Positions 15,001-22,482 of a stretch of 47,927 nt of DNA are shown in pieces. The position numbers were made by a program, and so were the translations under genes. The notes below the pieces were generated by a model that saw nothing but the letters and a program-made list of their open reading frames with translations, was not told the origin of the DNA and ran no database searches. The stretch comes from a virus, in the IMG/VR virus record IMGVR_UViG_3300027720_000010, positions 1-47,927 of that record, one strand, 5' to 3'. Numbering within the stretch: position 1 is the first letter of the stretch; every line of letters begins with the position of its first letter.

Positions 15001-15321
15001 ATGGGAAAGCAAATTAAATTAACAGAAAGTCAATTAGATAAGATAGTTAATCGTCTAATGAACGAAAATGCAAGATATGTAATGTCTTTTGATGAATTTA
15101 TGAGACATAAGAATAAAGACCAGCAATATACTTGCGGATATGAAAATAAATGTTTTCTAGTTCACGATGGAAACTACCAACTTGATTTAGATGACAAATT
15201 TCAAGAAAAACACAAAATCCCAAATGGAGTAGGTGGAACTATCTATCACGATGGAAATAACGTTTATTTCTGTCCTAATTTTGGTGATGACAGACCACAA
15301 AGAACAATTCAGGTTTTCTAA
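15001..15321 (+). CDS. Leader-bearing small protein
   Basis: 106 aa. The leader KQIKLTESQLDKIVNRLMNE-N has the LTESQL core shared with the 7789 and 30994 genes. The rest (FDEFMRHKNKDQQY, CGYENKCFLVHDGNYQLDLD, GVGGTIYHDGNNVYFCPNFG) is beta-rich with three Cys, perhaps metal- or disulfide-stabilised. Its 3' end overlaps the convergent 15318 gene by 4 bp. Confidence 0.8.
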   Translation: MGKQIKLTESQLDKIVNRLMNENARYVMSFDEFMRHKNKDQQYTCGYENKCFLVHDGNYQLDLDDKFQEKHKIPNGVGGTIYHDGNNVYFCPNFGDDRPQRTIQVF

Positions 15322-15983
15322 ATTTTAATTTCTAAAATACTAAAACTGCGAGGTTCTTCGGTATTCCATTGGTGGTCAATTGAATATTCTTTACTTTTTA
15401 AGTTAAATCTTATACTCCCTTGAGAGCCCTCGTTAATTTCCCAACCACTAAAGTCCTCAAGAACTGAATAACAATAATCCTCAATCCCTGATGGTGTTGG
15501 AACTGTATCACCACCAAGTTCCATATCACTTTCAACATATCCACTATCCCCACCACCAGTATATGCGCATACTATTTCAGTTACAGAATATTCTTTAAAG
15601 ATTTTATCAAAAACTTCTTCAGGAATTTCTCCACTACTTCCAGTTTCATCATGTCCAGTAACTGTAAAATTACAATTAACATCAATTGTTTGATTAAGAC
15701 ATTCAAAATCAAAATCTATTGAAAAATATTCAACATCATTATTTATAAAATCTTCATCATTAAATTCATCTGTGTTAATATTATCTAATATTCTTTCCAT
15801 TAGTAACTCAACTGGTTTGAATTTTTCAATTATTCTTCCATCAACATAAACATCACCTCCATAATTAAAACTGCCATATTCAAAATAACAAGTTGCATAT
15901 GCGTTGGTTGACCCGAAACTTCTAATATAAATAAAATATCGTGATAAGGATTTTTTTTCCTCAGGTGTTAATTGTATTTCCAT
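15318..15983 (-). CDS. Hypothetical protein with GGGDSG motif
   Basis: The start is ATG 15983 (MEIQLTPEEKK), because a TATTTATA motif lies 3 nt upstream and the longer frame runs into the preceding gene. The 221-aa product has a YTGGGDSGYVESD motif at about residue 145 that I recall from small bacterial proteins of unknown function. The first half has strands with many acidic residues. Function unknown. Confidence 0.75.
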   Translation of the reverse strand: MEIQLTPEEKKSLSRYFIYIRSFGSTNAYATCYFEYGSFNYGGDVYVDGRIIEKFKPVELLMERILDNINTDEFNDEDFINNDVEYFSIDFDFECLNQTIDVNCNFTVTGHDETGSSGEIPEEVFDKIFKEYSVTEIVCAYTGGGDSGYVESDMELGGDTVPTPSGIEDYCYSVLEDFSGWEINEGSQGSIRFNLKSKEYSIDHQWNTEEPRSFSILEIKI

Positions 15984-15986
15984 ATC

Positions 15987-15994
15987 TATAAATA
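15987..15994 (-). promoter_or_regulatory. TATTTATA promoter-like motif (minus)
   Basis: The minus strand reads TATTTATA, 3 nt before ATG 15983. Confidence 0.45.
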
Positions 15995-16348
15995 TTATTT
16001 GTCTTTGTTTATTTTTATTGTTTTCATCATCCATTTGGGTCTTTCTTTATTTTCCAAAGACTCTATCCATTCTTTCGCGGTTGGAACATATCCATCACAA
16101 TCTTCCCTGACGTGCATTTCCCCAACGTATCTTGTGTAAACTACTTTACCATCAGAATTAATAAATGACTGGCCAAATATCTTTTCCATTTCAAATATTC
16201 CTTCAGCATGATGACGGAACATTCTATGAATTGAGTGACAAATCCACCCCTTTGTCTCATCAAGCCAATTATGCATGGGCAAATAATCTTCAACTTTTCC
16301 ACCCCAAATTTTAACTGAGGATTCTGCATGTTCAACTGGATGAGCCAT
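15995..16348 (-). CDS. DUF6915-like conserved phage protein
   Basis: The product has 117 aa. The start MAHPVEHAESSVKIWGGKVE, followed by DYLPMHNWLDETKG, FRHHAEGIFEMEKIFGQ, GEMHVREDCDGYVPTAKEW and a WMMKT end, fits a small conserved family I recall as DUF6915, found in phages and bacteria. Several conserved His residues suggest metal binding, but the role is unknown. It overlaps the next minus gene by 17 bp. Confidence 0.8.
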   Translation of the reverse strand: MAHPVEHAESSVKIWGGKVEDYLPMHNWLDETKGWICHSIHRMFRHHAEGIFEMEKIFGQSFINSDGKVVYTRYVGEMHVREDCDGYVPTAKEWIESLENKERPKWMMKTIKINKDK

Positions 16349-16619
16349 TTTCTATTTGTTTTATTGATGATGTTATTTGTAATTCTTTACCTAACGCAAA
16401 TAATCTAAAAGAATCCATTACAAGTTGCTCAAGAGCAAAAGGAAATAAATCAAGATGCTTATCAACATCTTCAACATAAAGTGTAACGGAACAAGAGAAG
16501 AATTTCCCGTTTGTTGAATATGTAAAATCTTCAACAATAACTTTTGACTCTTTCCCAAATAACTCATTTAGTTCTCTTTTATGGACTTTATTTATAGTTG
16601 TTTGAATATGTTTTTTCAA
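16332..16619 (-). CDS. Small hypothetical protein (TTG start)
   Basis: The product is 95 aa if it begins at TTG 16619; no in-frame ATG is available in the first 25 codons. Content: a basic helix, then KFFSCSVTLYVEDVDKH strands and a helix with FALEQLVMDSFRLFALG. It resembles the 8175 and 16973 genes in outline. It overlaps the 16588 gene by 32 bp, suggesting coupled translation from an operon 16965-15318. Confidence 0.65.
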   Translation of the reverse strand: MKKHIQTTINKVHKRELNELFGKESKVIVEDFTYSTNGKFFSCSVTLYVEDVDKHLDLFPFALEQLVMDSFRLFALGKELQITSSIKQIENGSSS

Positions 16620-16965
16620 GTTTCAAATCCATTTTAAATAAATTAATTCTTTTATTAACTACAATTTTTATATAGTGTTTAATGTCTTTTTTAATTTTGT
16701 CAAAATTTATTTCGGTATTCTCTTTGAATATTGGAGCCTGTAAAAAGGTTTGAGGTATTCTATAATCCAAAACAAAAAGTTCCCGCAATGTTTCAGTTAA
16801 TTTAAATTTTGTATTAAATTCTTGTGAATCTACAATGATTAATGTATCAACATCTATACGGTCCTCAATATATTTTAATGATGTGACATCAATCCTATCT
16901 ACTAGATTATATTGAGATGCCACATATTTATTTAAATAATACTCAAGTAATATTCTTCTATCCAT
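16588..16965 (-). CDS. Small hypothetical protein
   Basis: The product has 125 aa, with a first helix RRILLEYYLNKYVASQYN, then IDVTSLKYIEDRIDVDTLII with a strand-like pattern, and a basic C-terminal half ending SNNYK. No known family. It is divergent from 16973 with only 7 bp between start codons, so promoters must lie inside coding sequence or be shared. Confidence 0.7.
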   Translation of the reverse strand: MDRRILLEYYLNKYVASQYNLVDRIDVTSLKYIEDRIDVDTLIIVDSQEFNTKFKLTETLRELFVLDYRIPQTFLQAPIFKENTEINFDKIKKDIKHYIKIVVNKRINLFKMDLKLEKTYSNNYK

Positions 16966-16972
16966 CTTTGTA

Positions 16973-17263
16973 ATGAAATATAGTGCAGAAAAAGAACAAT
17001 TTCAAAAAGTTTTTGGAGGTATCCTAAAAAGAAAATATAAGTGTATCAAATCGGTAAATGTTGATGATGAAGAATTTGAAGAGTCTTTTGGTTCAGAAGG
17101 GTGGGCTCCATCATTTGATGTTTATGTAGAATGGAATGTTAGGGAGGCTTTAGAATATGATGAAAGTTTTGATAATTTATCATTACTTGGCTCTGAAATA
17201 CTTTATAATATGTTTAAAAAAAGAGCCGTCCCTTGGATTAAACTTAAATCAGAATTAAATTAA
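16973..17263 (+). CDS. Small hypothetical protein
   Basis: The product has 96 aa: a basic helix (EKEQFQKVFGGILKRKYKCI) followed by WAPSFDVYVEWNVREALEYD and a C-terminal helix. The layout resembles other small genes of this phage. It is followed 3 nt later by 17266. Confidence 0.7.
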   Translation: MKYSAEKEQFQKVFGGILKRKYKCIKSVNVDDEEFEESFGSEGWAPSFDVYVEWNVREALEYDESFDNLSLLGSEILYNMFKKRAVPWIKLKSELN

Positions 17264-17265
17264 TT

Positions 17266-17598
17266 ATGAAAATTAATATTAAGAATAATAGTACAGAAAA
17301 TGATACTAAGACAACTTGGATATCTGAGTTTTTAAAGTTCTGCCAATTAAATTATCCATTAAAAAATCAAATTAATTTTGTTTTGGTGGATAATTCAAAT
17401 ACCGATTTCTTCGCAGATAAACACATTATACAATTAAAAAATAAAAATTTAAACGATTTATTTGTTGAAATATCTAACAGATGGATTGATTTATTCTCTG
17501 AAGAAAAAAAAATAAAATGTGTTAACGGGGAAAGAGAGTTATGTGTTAAATTTTTTGTTAAAAAGTTTCCCCAAGTCCAAAATAATTTATATATTTAG
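17266..17598 (+). CDS. Hypothetical protein
   Basis: 110 aa: an Asn/Lys-rich start, a QINFVLVDNSNTDFFAD strand, a helix LNDLFVEISNRWIDLFSEEK and a basic end with two Cys. No family recognised. It is the second gene of a three-gene set (16973, 17266, 17603). Confidence 0.65.
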   Translation: MKINIKNNSTENDTKTTWISEFLKFCQLNYPLKNQINFVLVDNSNTDFFADKHIIQLKNKNLNDLFVEISNRWIDLFSEEKKIKCVNGERELCVKFFVKKFPQVQNNLYI

Positions 17599-17602
17599 TC
17601 AT

Positions 17603-17800
17603 ATGAATGACCATTATATTAAGATAAACAAGTGTATTGAATCTTCAAAAACAAAATCTCATTTTGATTCTTGTGAAAAACTAATTTCTAATTTTGAAAA
17701 TTTATTTTGTTCTAAGAAATCTAAAAATAAAAAATACACTAAAGGTCTTATAAAAAATTTAATTCACCATTTGTCTTTGGTTAAAAATAAATTTTATTAA
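17603..17800 (+). CDS. Small basic hypothetical protein
   Basis: ATG 17603 is preferred to a longer frame that overlaps the previous gene by about 80 bp. The product has 65 aa, rich in Lys, Ser and Asn with two Cys (DSCEKLIS, LFCSKKSKNKKYTKG). It runs tail to tail into the lysis cassette, overlapping it by 4 bp. Confidence 0.55.
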   Translation: MNDHYIKINKCIESSKTKSHFDSCEKLISNFENLFCSKKSKNKKYTKGLIKNLIHHLSLVKNKFY

Positions 17801-18354
17801 GGTTTAAATAACAAATTTTTAGCACTTATTTTTGGAGCCTGTTTATTTAAAATAATTGCCATTTCGGTAACTACAACTACAGCGGCAACTGGAATCCACG
17901 CTCCTGTTACAACTCCTGTGATAGCACCGACGATTAATATTCCCTCACCGATTGCAATTCTTTTCCAAACCACTCTTTTATTTTTTTCTTGTTCGGCTTT
18001 TCCAACTGCTAATTTCTTTTCAAATTTTGCTTGAGCCAAAGTATCTTCTAGAATATGAGCCTCATCTTCCAATTTATTATAATTGTCGTATAGACCAAAG
18101 AATGCCTCACGAGACAATAAAAGTGCCTCGGTGCAGTTATCTGCGAACTTGAACATTGAATCAAGGTTTGTCTTGTAATACTCCTTGTACGCCAAGTTCT
18201 TTAATACTTCTGCCTCCTGTCTTTTTGTTAAGAATATCCCAGTATCCCCTTGGTATACTATCCTCTTGGGCATAAGGTGTTGTTGCCCATAGGCTGTCAC
18301 GCTGCTTATCACTATGGCGAGGTATATTAACAATTTTTGTAATAATTTTTTCAT
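17797..18354 (-). CDS. Second spanin-like lysis protein (Bacteroidota phage type)
   Basis: The product has 185 aa, with a signal peptide at residues 1-24 (LLIYLAIVISSVTAYG|QQH, Gln at +1), then MPKRIVYQGDTGIFLTKRQEA, a sequence type I recall from lysis regions of Bacteroidota phages. A coiled coil lies at about 75-125 and a hydrophobic region near the C-terminus (IAIGEGILIVGAITGVVTG...). Its 5' third overlaps the upstream gene (18161-18595) by 194 bp in another frame, as in Rz/Rz1-type nested pairs. It probably acts in the envelope in the last lysis step; unlike Rz1, it is not a short lipoprotein. Confidence 0.7.
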   Translation of the reverse strand: MKKLLQKLLIYLAIVISSVTAYGQQHLMPKRIVYQGDTGIFLTKRQEAEVLKNLAYKEYYKTNLDSMFKFADNCTEALLLSREAFFGLYDNYNKLEDEAHILEDTLAQAKFEKKLAVGKAEQEKNKRVVWKRIAIGEGILIVGAITGVVTGAWIPVAAVVVVTEMAIILNKQAPKISAKNLLFKP

Positions 18355-18595
18355 TTTCTGTTGTTATGTTTTGAATTAATAATGTTTGTTGCTCGTCGTA
18401 CTTTGATTGGACTTTTATATTTTTATCCACCAAAAGATTAACTGAGTCTCTCAGGTCCTTAATTACTTGAGACCTTTCAACCTCAATGGTTTCAATTAGT
18501 CGGTAACGATTCTTGAAATTATACCAAAGTAAAAATACAAGAAGTAGAATTACCAAAATGTACCAGTGTTTTTTTAATATCTGTATCATTTTCAT
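18161..18595 (-). CDS. i-spanin-like protein (Rz-like)
   Basis: The product has 144 aa. It has an N-terminal TM anchor (HWYILVILLLVFLLWYNF), then a long coiled coil (VERSQVIKDLRDSVNLLVDK, QSKYDEQQTLLIQNITTENE) and a proline-containing end. A single N-terminal TM plus periplasmic coiled coil is the plan of an i-spanin. It sits between a holin-like gene (18599) and the overlapping 17797 gene, which supports a lysis role. Confidence 0.75.
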   Translation of the reverse strand: MKMIQILKKHWYILVILLLVFLLWYNFKNRYRLIETIEVERSQVIKDLRDSVNLLVDKNIKVQSKYDEQQTLLIQNITTENEKIITKIVNIPRHSDKQRDSLWATTPYAQEDSIPRGYWDILNKKTGGRSIKELGVQGVLQDKP

Positions 18596-18598
18596 AAA

Positions 18599-18865
18599 TT
18601 ATTCAGTTGGAGGTATGTCATCTTCATTTTTATTTTTTCTTTTACTAAATATGTTTTCCATAGCTGTTAGACCCATACCACCTCCCGAGATAAGGGCTAA
18701 TCCATCAAACATAAACTCAGGTATAGTTTTGCCTAAGAATGTAGCAATATAACAAAAAATTATGATATTGACAATAGCAATTACCGCAACTACTCGTTTT
18801 GAGGATACACCACTACTACTAGAAAACATTTTAGAAAAGAACCCTTTAATAGAATCTTTACTCAT
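18599..18865 (-). CDS. Holin-like two-TM protein
   Basis: 88 aa with two TM helices (VVAVIAIVNIIIFCYIATFL and FMFDGLALISGGGMGLTA) and a charged tail (FSKRKNKNEDD). It is the first gene of the lysis cassette and is 3 nt from the spanin-like gene. The size, plan and neighbours fit a holin. The 7490 gene appears to be a paralogue. Confidence 0.75.
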   Translation of the reverse strand: MSKDSIKGFFSKMFSSSSGVSSKRVVAVIAIVNIIIFCYIATFLGKTIPEFMFDGLALISGGGMGLTAMENIFSKRKNKNEDDIPPTE

Positions 18866-18883
18866 AACTTTTGAATTTTATTT

Positions 18884-19024
18884 TTATCTACCTTGACCTC
18901 TATAAGGTTTTTTGTAATTCTTTGATGTTTTATTTGATGTAAATTTTTTAGAAGAGTGACCTGCCTTTTTACTACCAAAAGTAACTTTTCCTGCCCCACT
19001 TGTTTTTGATGTTTTTGTTGACAT
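18884..19024 (-). CDS. Small basic Ser/Lys-rich protein
   Basis: The product is only 46 aa: MSTKTSKTSGAGKVTFGSKK, then AGHSSKKFTSNKTSKNYKKP and YRGQGR. It is very basic, without acidic residues or clear hydrophobic core, so it is probably disordered and nucleic-acid-binding. It has its own TATTTATA motif 17 nt upstream and lies upstream of the lysis cassette. Confidence 0.6.
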   Translation of the reverse strand: MSTKTSKTSGAGKVTFGSKKAGHSSKKFTSNKTSKNYKKPYRGQGR

Positions 19025-19041
19025 AATATTGTTGTTTATCT

Positions 19042-19049
19042 TATAAATA
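19042..19049 (-). promoter_or_regulatory. TATTTATA promoter-like motif (minus)
   Basis: The minus strand reads TATTTATA 17 nt before ATG 19024; it may also drive the lysis cassette. Confidence 0.45.
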
Positions 19050-19120
19050 TTCAAGTATTTATTATTGATAATTGGCTTTAAATTAATTAAGCATAAACGT
19101 TAAATTTAACTCAATGAATA

Positions 19121-19327
19121 ATGATAACTTGGAGAAAGACGCTACGCAAGAATCTGGCGACGATGTTCCTCATAGTGGCAACATTTTTCAACCCACTTGG
19201 ATTCGATGTATTATTCAAAATGGTAATGGACTTAACAGGTTCCTATTGGACTACTACTTTCATTTTTTATTGCGTCTCAGCATTCTTCTTTGGGTTATAT
19301 TTTTTATTCAAAAAAGCATCTAAATGA
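19121..19327 (+). CDS. Conserved small membrane protein
   Basis: 68 aa: MITWRKTLRKNLATMF, then two TM segments (FLIVATFFNPLGFDVLF and TFIFYCVSAFFFGLYFLF) and a KKASK end. I recall similar short proteins from marine T4-like phages. The overlapping frame from 19114 is hydrophilic then hydrophobic and looks like a shadow. The stop overlaps the next ATG by 4 bp (ATGA). Confidence 0.75.
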   Translation: MITWRKTLRKNLATMFLIVATFFNPLGFDVLFKMVMDLTGSYWTTTFIFYCVSAFFFGLYFLFKKASK

Positions 19328-19950
19328 ATATTAATTTATTAGTAAAACAAATTTTACAAGAGGCAGCAAAAGTAAGAGAATCTATGGTTATAACTGAAAA
19401 TGTTGATGTAACCGATAATTTAAAATACCATATTGAAAATCAAATTCCACTTTCTGAAAATGTATTCAGAAGTCATTCTGATTCATTCTTTAATTTAATT
19501 AATGAAGTTAGATACCTTTATGAAAATGGTATGATTGAATTAAGTGAAAAAGATGTTGAGATAGTTGAAAGTGATTTGGGTAAAAAGGCAAAATTGTCTA
19601 ATGGTCAAGAAGTTTATTTGGATATTCCTGTTATTGAAGAAGATTTAAATGAGGCCGAATATAAAGGTAGAAAAGTTCAGGTTGGAAGACCGATGAGAAA
19701 TACTGGTGGTGGAAAAAAATATGTTGTCTATGTTAAAAATCCATCTACAGGAAAAATAAAAAAGATTTCATTTGGTGATGTAAGTGGAGGATTAACTGCA
19801 AAAGTATCAAATGCGAAGGCGAGAAAGTCATTTGCCTCACGTCACCAATGTGAGAAAAAGAAAGACAGAATGACTGCTGGTTATTGGGCTTGCAGAATTA
19901 ACAGATACGGTCACCTATGGGGTGGTAAAACATATCCAGGTTTTTGGTAA
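19324..19950 (+). CDS. Leader-bearing protein with C-terminal DUF5872-like domain
   Basis: 208 aa. The leader NINLLVKQILQE-A ends at L-Q-E. The C-terminal 95 residues, with GKKYVVYVKNPSTGKIKKIS, FGDV, then KARKSFASRHQCEKKKDRMT and AGYWACRI, match a small domain widespread in large marine phages that I recall as DUF5872 (spaced Cys, RHxC and YW-C). The role in phages is unknown, but the leader suggests a head protein. It is coupled to the 19121 gene. Confidence 0.82.
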   Translation: MNINLLVKQILQEAAKVRESMVITENVDVTDNLKYHIENQIPLSENVFRSHSDSFFNLINEVRYLYENGMIELSEKDVEIVESDLGKKAKLSNGQEVYLDIPVIEEDLNEAEYKGRKVQVGRPMRNTGGGKKYVVYVKNPSTGKIKKISFGDVSGGLTAKVSNAKARKSFASRHQCEKKKDRMTAGYWACRINRYGHLWGGKTYPGFW

Positions 19951-19951
19951 T

Positions 19952-20227
19952 ATGAATCTTCCATTTCGGCAAAATGATTTAACAGAAAATGTAAAAATTA
20001 GGACATTTAGTTCTGATACAGATTCTGGTGAATATACTTGGCATAGAGACAGAGAAGACAGAGTTGTTGAACTTATTGAAGGTGATAACTGGTACATCCA
20101 ACTTGACAATGAATTACCAAAAAAATTAGTTAAAGAAAATAAAGTATTTATTCCAAAAGGTGTTTATCATAGAGTAATAAAAGGGGAAGGAGACCTTAAA
20201 GTAAAAATAGAATTTGTAAATGTATAA
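19952..20227 (+). CDS. Cupin-like small protein
   Basis: ATG 19952 gives 91 aa; the earlier in-frame start lies within the previous gene. Motifs WHRDREDRVVELIEGDNWYI and FIPKGVYHRVIKGEGDLKVK have the GxWxxQ/IPxxxxHR layout of single-domain cupins (double-stranded beta-helix), with His that could bind metal. Small cupins of this kind are common in marine phages and usually have no known role. It overlaps the next gene by 8 bp. Confidence 0.8.
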   Translation: MNLPFRQNDLTENVKIRTFSSDTDSGEYTWHRDREDRVVELIEGDNWYIQLDNELPKKLVKENKVFIPKGVYHRVIKGEGDLKVKIEFVNV

Positions 20228-21218
20228 CGAATCACAACTAAAAGTTGCTAACCTTATTTTAAAAAACAAAGTCTTTAAATATGAAAAGACTAAAGGAACC
20301 TTTGAAGGATTTACATTTTATTTTACTGCGAAAGTTACAGGACAAAGAATTATGTATTCTATGGGAGAGCCGTTCCCAACCATTCAAGTTGATGTTAAAA
20401 TAGTTAAAATTGAGGGATTAGGGGCTAATGTATTTAAAGCCGCCAACCACCTTAGAAAAACATTTAATAGAGTAGAAATGTTAGGTACATACAGTTTTAA
20501 CAATGGTATGGACTATATTATGGGGTATATTGGAAGTGAACTAAGTCAAACATTTAAAGTGTTTGATAATAATGTTTCGGTTCAAGTTGAAAATATGACA
20601 ATACCTGACGATGTTGAGATTCTTGATGGTTTTGATTTATATAAGAAAAAAATTACAGAATCAAGAATTCCAAGAACTATGGTTAGAGGAATAGTTCAGA
20701 AAATTGTTAATATTCTTAAAAAGAAAGAACAAGGAGAATACAACATACCTTTTATGGTTGGTGGAGAAGAATACAATGTAATTGTTGATGTTAGGTTTAA
20801 TAATCAAATTGAATCCGCAAGAGACTTTGATTTACAACCATATTATAACCAAGATACTGGTGATGTTGAAATTCTAATACAAATTGACCCTGAAAGACTT
20901 GAGAAAAATTTATTTGCAATTATAGGTGAGTTAAATGATGATATGACTCACGAAATGCAACACTCAAGGCAATCTGAAGAAGGTAGATTAAGTGACGATG
21001 AATTTGATGGAAGTAATTTTGAATACTTTATGCAACCTGATGAAATCGAAGCTCAATATTTTGGATTAAAACAAAAGTCAAAATCTATGGGATTACCATT
21101 TGAAGATGTAATCGATGATTGGTTTATTTTCAGACAAGATAAATTTGGTTTGACTGATAACGATGTTGCAAAAATTAAGAACGCGATTCTTCGCTTTCGC
21201 CCGTCCCAACTTTCTTAA
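20220..21218 (+). CDS. HExxH zinc metalloprotease-like protein
   Basis: The product has 332 aa. HEMQH at 244-248, inside LNDDMTHEMQHSRQSEEG, is a classic HExxH zinc motif, and a possible third ligand Glu lies downstream in MQPDEIEAQYFG (276-278). A potential prohead-protease site KKKITE-S occurs at 142-148, dividing a 147-aa N-terminal part from the protease domain. It may be a phage protease activated or released in the capsid, or a structural domain. Its substrate is unknown. The 3' end overlaps the convergent 21175 gene by 44 bp. Confidence 0.78.
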   Translation: MYNESQLKVANLILKNKVFKYEKTKGTFEGFTFYFTAKVTGQRIMYSMGEPFPTIQVDVKIVKIEGLGANVFKAANHLRKTFNRVEMLGTYSFNNGMDYIMGYIGSELSQTFKVFDNNVSVQVENMTIPDDVEILDGFDLYKKKITESRIPRTMVRGIVQKIVNILKKKEQGEYNIPFMVGGEEYNVIVDVRFNNQIESARDFDLQPYYNQDTGDVEILIQIDPERLEKNLFAIIGELNDDMTHEMQHSRQSEEGRLSDDEFDGSNFEYFMQPDEIEAQYFGLKQKSKSMGLPFEDVIDDWFIFRQDKFGLTDNDVAKIKNAILRFRPSQLS

Positions 21219-21822
21219 AAAACTTTTTTAAAAAGTTTCTTATTGTAGTAGCACTTAAAGCGGTAACACCAGACATAGCAATTCTTTCGGCAATTTCTTG
21301 AATATTTTCTGAGTTAATCTCACCACTTGTTGCATAACCATTTAAAATACCTATAATTGGAATTAGGAATGTAAAACTCGCAATTGCAAGTAGATTACCA
21401 AACGTTAATCCTACTGACTCCAAAAATCTAACAAGAGCATTTTTTAATTCGCTCCCCTTATCAAGAGCTGATTCAAATACCGGAATTAAACCTTTTTCTT
21501 TAATTTTAGAAACTAATTCAGCAATTAAATTTTCATTATTATAAAATAAAGTCGCACATACTCCAACAGCAATTAGATTTATATTATCATCAGTTATTTC
21601 AACATTTTGGTCTTGAATATATTGAGTTAGCGGGCCCATAAAACCACCAATTGTCACACTCCAAGTAAGAAGAAATTTCAAATCAAATTTCATCATTCTT
21701 TGAGTGTCTTTTAGATTTTCTTTCCCGATTTGAGAAATATTTGACAATGCTTTTGACAAATCACCCATAAGTGATTCAGTTATAAGTTTCCTTTGAATGT
21801 CCTCAGAAATTGTAATTTCCAT
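21175..21822 (-). CDS. Leader-bearing multi-TM protein
   Basis: The product has 215 aa. The leader MEITISEDIQRKLITE is followed by S and ends at I-T-E. After an amphipathic helix come hydrophobic segments at about 50-66 (FLLTWSVTIGGFMGPLT), 82-95 and 140-160 (NLLAIASFTFLIPIIGILNG). It ends in a Lys-rich helix. Small membrane proteins with capsid leaders could be ejected and form a pore for DNA. No family recognised. Confidence 0.8.
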   Translation of the reverse strand: MEITISEDIQRKLITESLMGDLSKALSNISQIGKENLKDTQRMMKFDLKFLLTWSVTIGGFMGPLTQYIQDQNVEITDDNINLIAVGVCATLFYNNENLIAELVSKIKEKGLIPVFESALDKGSELKNALVRFLESVGLTFGNLLAIASFTFLIPIIGILNGYATSGEINSENIQEIAERIAMSGVTALSATTIRNFLKKFFKKVGTGESEESRS

Positions 21823-21824
21823 AA

Positions 21825-21836
21825 TATTTATAAATA
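21825..21836. promoter_or_regulatory. Bidirectional TATTTATAAATA palindrome between divergent starts
   Basis: TATTTATA on + (21825-21832) overlaps TATTTATA on - (21829-21836). The ATGs at 21838 (+) and 21822 (-) lie only 5 and 6 nt away, leaving a 15-bp intergenic region. If this is a promoter, both transcripts would start almost at the ATG. Confidence 0.6.
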
Positions 21837-21837
21837 T

Positions 21838-22482
21838 ATGAAAGATAAGATTAATCCAAGATTAGAAGAAGGTGATAGAATAGTCATTATTATGATGCCA
21901 GGTGAAACTGACATATCTTATGGTGATAGAGGAACCGTTAGTAAAGTTAACCACGCAAGTTCATTTATACAATATTTTGTAGATTGGGATAAAGGTAGTA
22001 GATTAGCACTCATCGAAGATTTAGGTGATGAGTCAATCACTGGTGATAGGTGGATGAAGGAGGATGTTTTTGACATTTTAATGAAATTAAAACAAAGAAA
22101 GAACTTGGGAGAATCTGAAGAAGAAAAAATGAAAAAATTTATGTCAAATATTGAAGTTTTTAGAACATTCGATAGGGCCTTTTTATTTTCATTTTTAGGA
22201 AAACTAAGAGAATCAGGTATTACAAATATGCTTGGAGCGGCTCCATATCTTTATCTGGGTTCAGATAGAATTGCCAGCGTACACAAGTATGATGAAAATA
22301 AGGATGAAGAAGCCTTTGATGAGCTTGTAGAAATGGCAGATGAAGCTAAAGACAAAATGATTCAGGGGGCAGTTAAAGTCCTTGAAAAAGAAGGGAAGGA
22401 AATTACCGTTGAAAGTGTTTCTCGGGTAATTAAAAGATATTCATCTAAAGTATTAGATATGTGGATGACCACTTATCACTAA
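21838..22482 (+). CDS. Hypothetical protein with DUF4314-like N-terminal domain
   Basis: ATG 21838 is chosen by the promoter motif; 214 aa. The first 70 residues (GDRIVIIMMPGETDISYGDR, GTVSKVN, then FVDWDKGSRLALIEDLGD) form a small SH3/KOW-like barrel of the DUF4314 kind. The rest is helical, with VFRTFDRAFLFSFLGKLRES and a KDKMIQGAVKVLEKEGKE section. It could bind nucleic acid or protein, but no role is known. Confidence 0.75.
   Translation: MKDKINPRLEEGDRIVIIMMPGETDISYGDRGTVSKVNHASSFIQYFVDWDKGSRLALIEDLGDESITGDRWMKEDVFDILMKLKQRKNLGESEEEKMKKFMSNIEVFRTFDRAFLFSFLGKLRESGITNMLGAAPYLYLGSDRIASVHKYDENKDEEAFDELVEMADEAKDKMIQGAVKVLEKEGKEITVESVSRVIKRYSSKVLDMWMTTYH

Noticed and set aside
17519-17602. 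N-terminal extension of the 17603 gene
   Set aside because: It would overlap the preceding gene by about 80 bp, and the ATG at 17603 sits just after that gene's stop.
19114-19323. 69-aa frame overlapping the 19121 membrane protein
   Set aside because: The 19121 frame encodes two clean TM segments, ends with coupled ATGA to the next gene and resembles known phage proteins.
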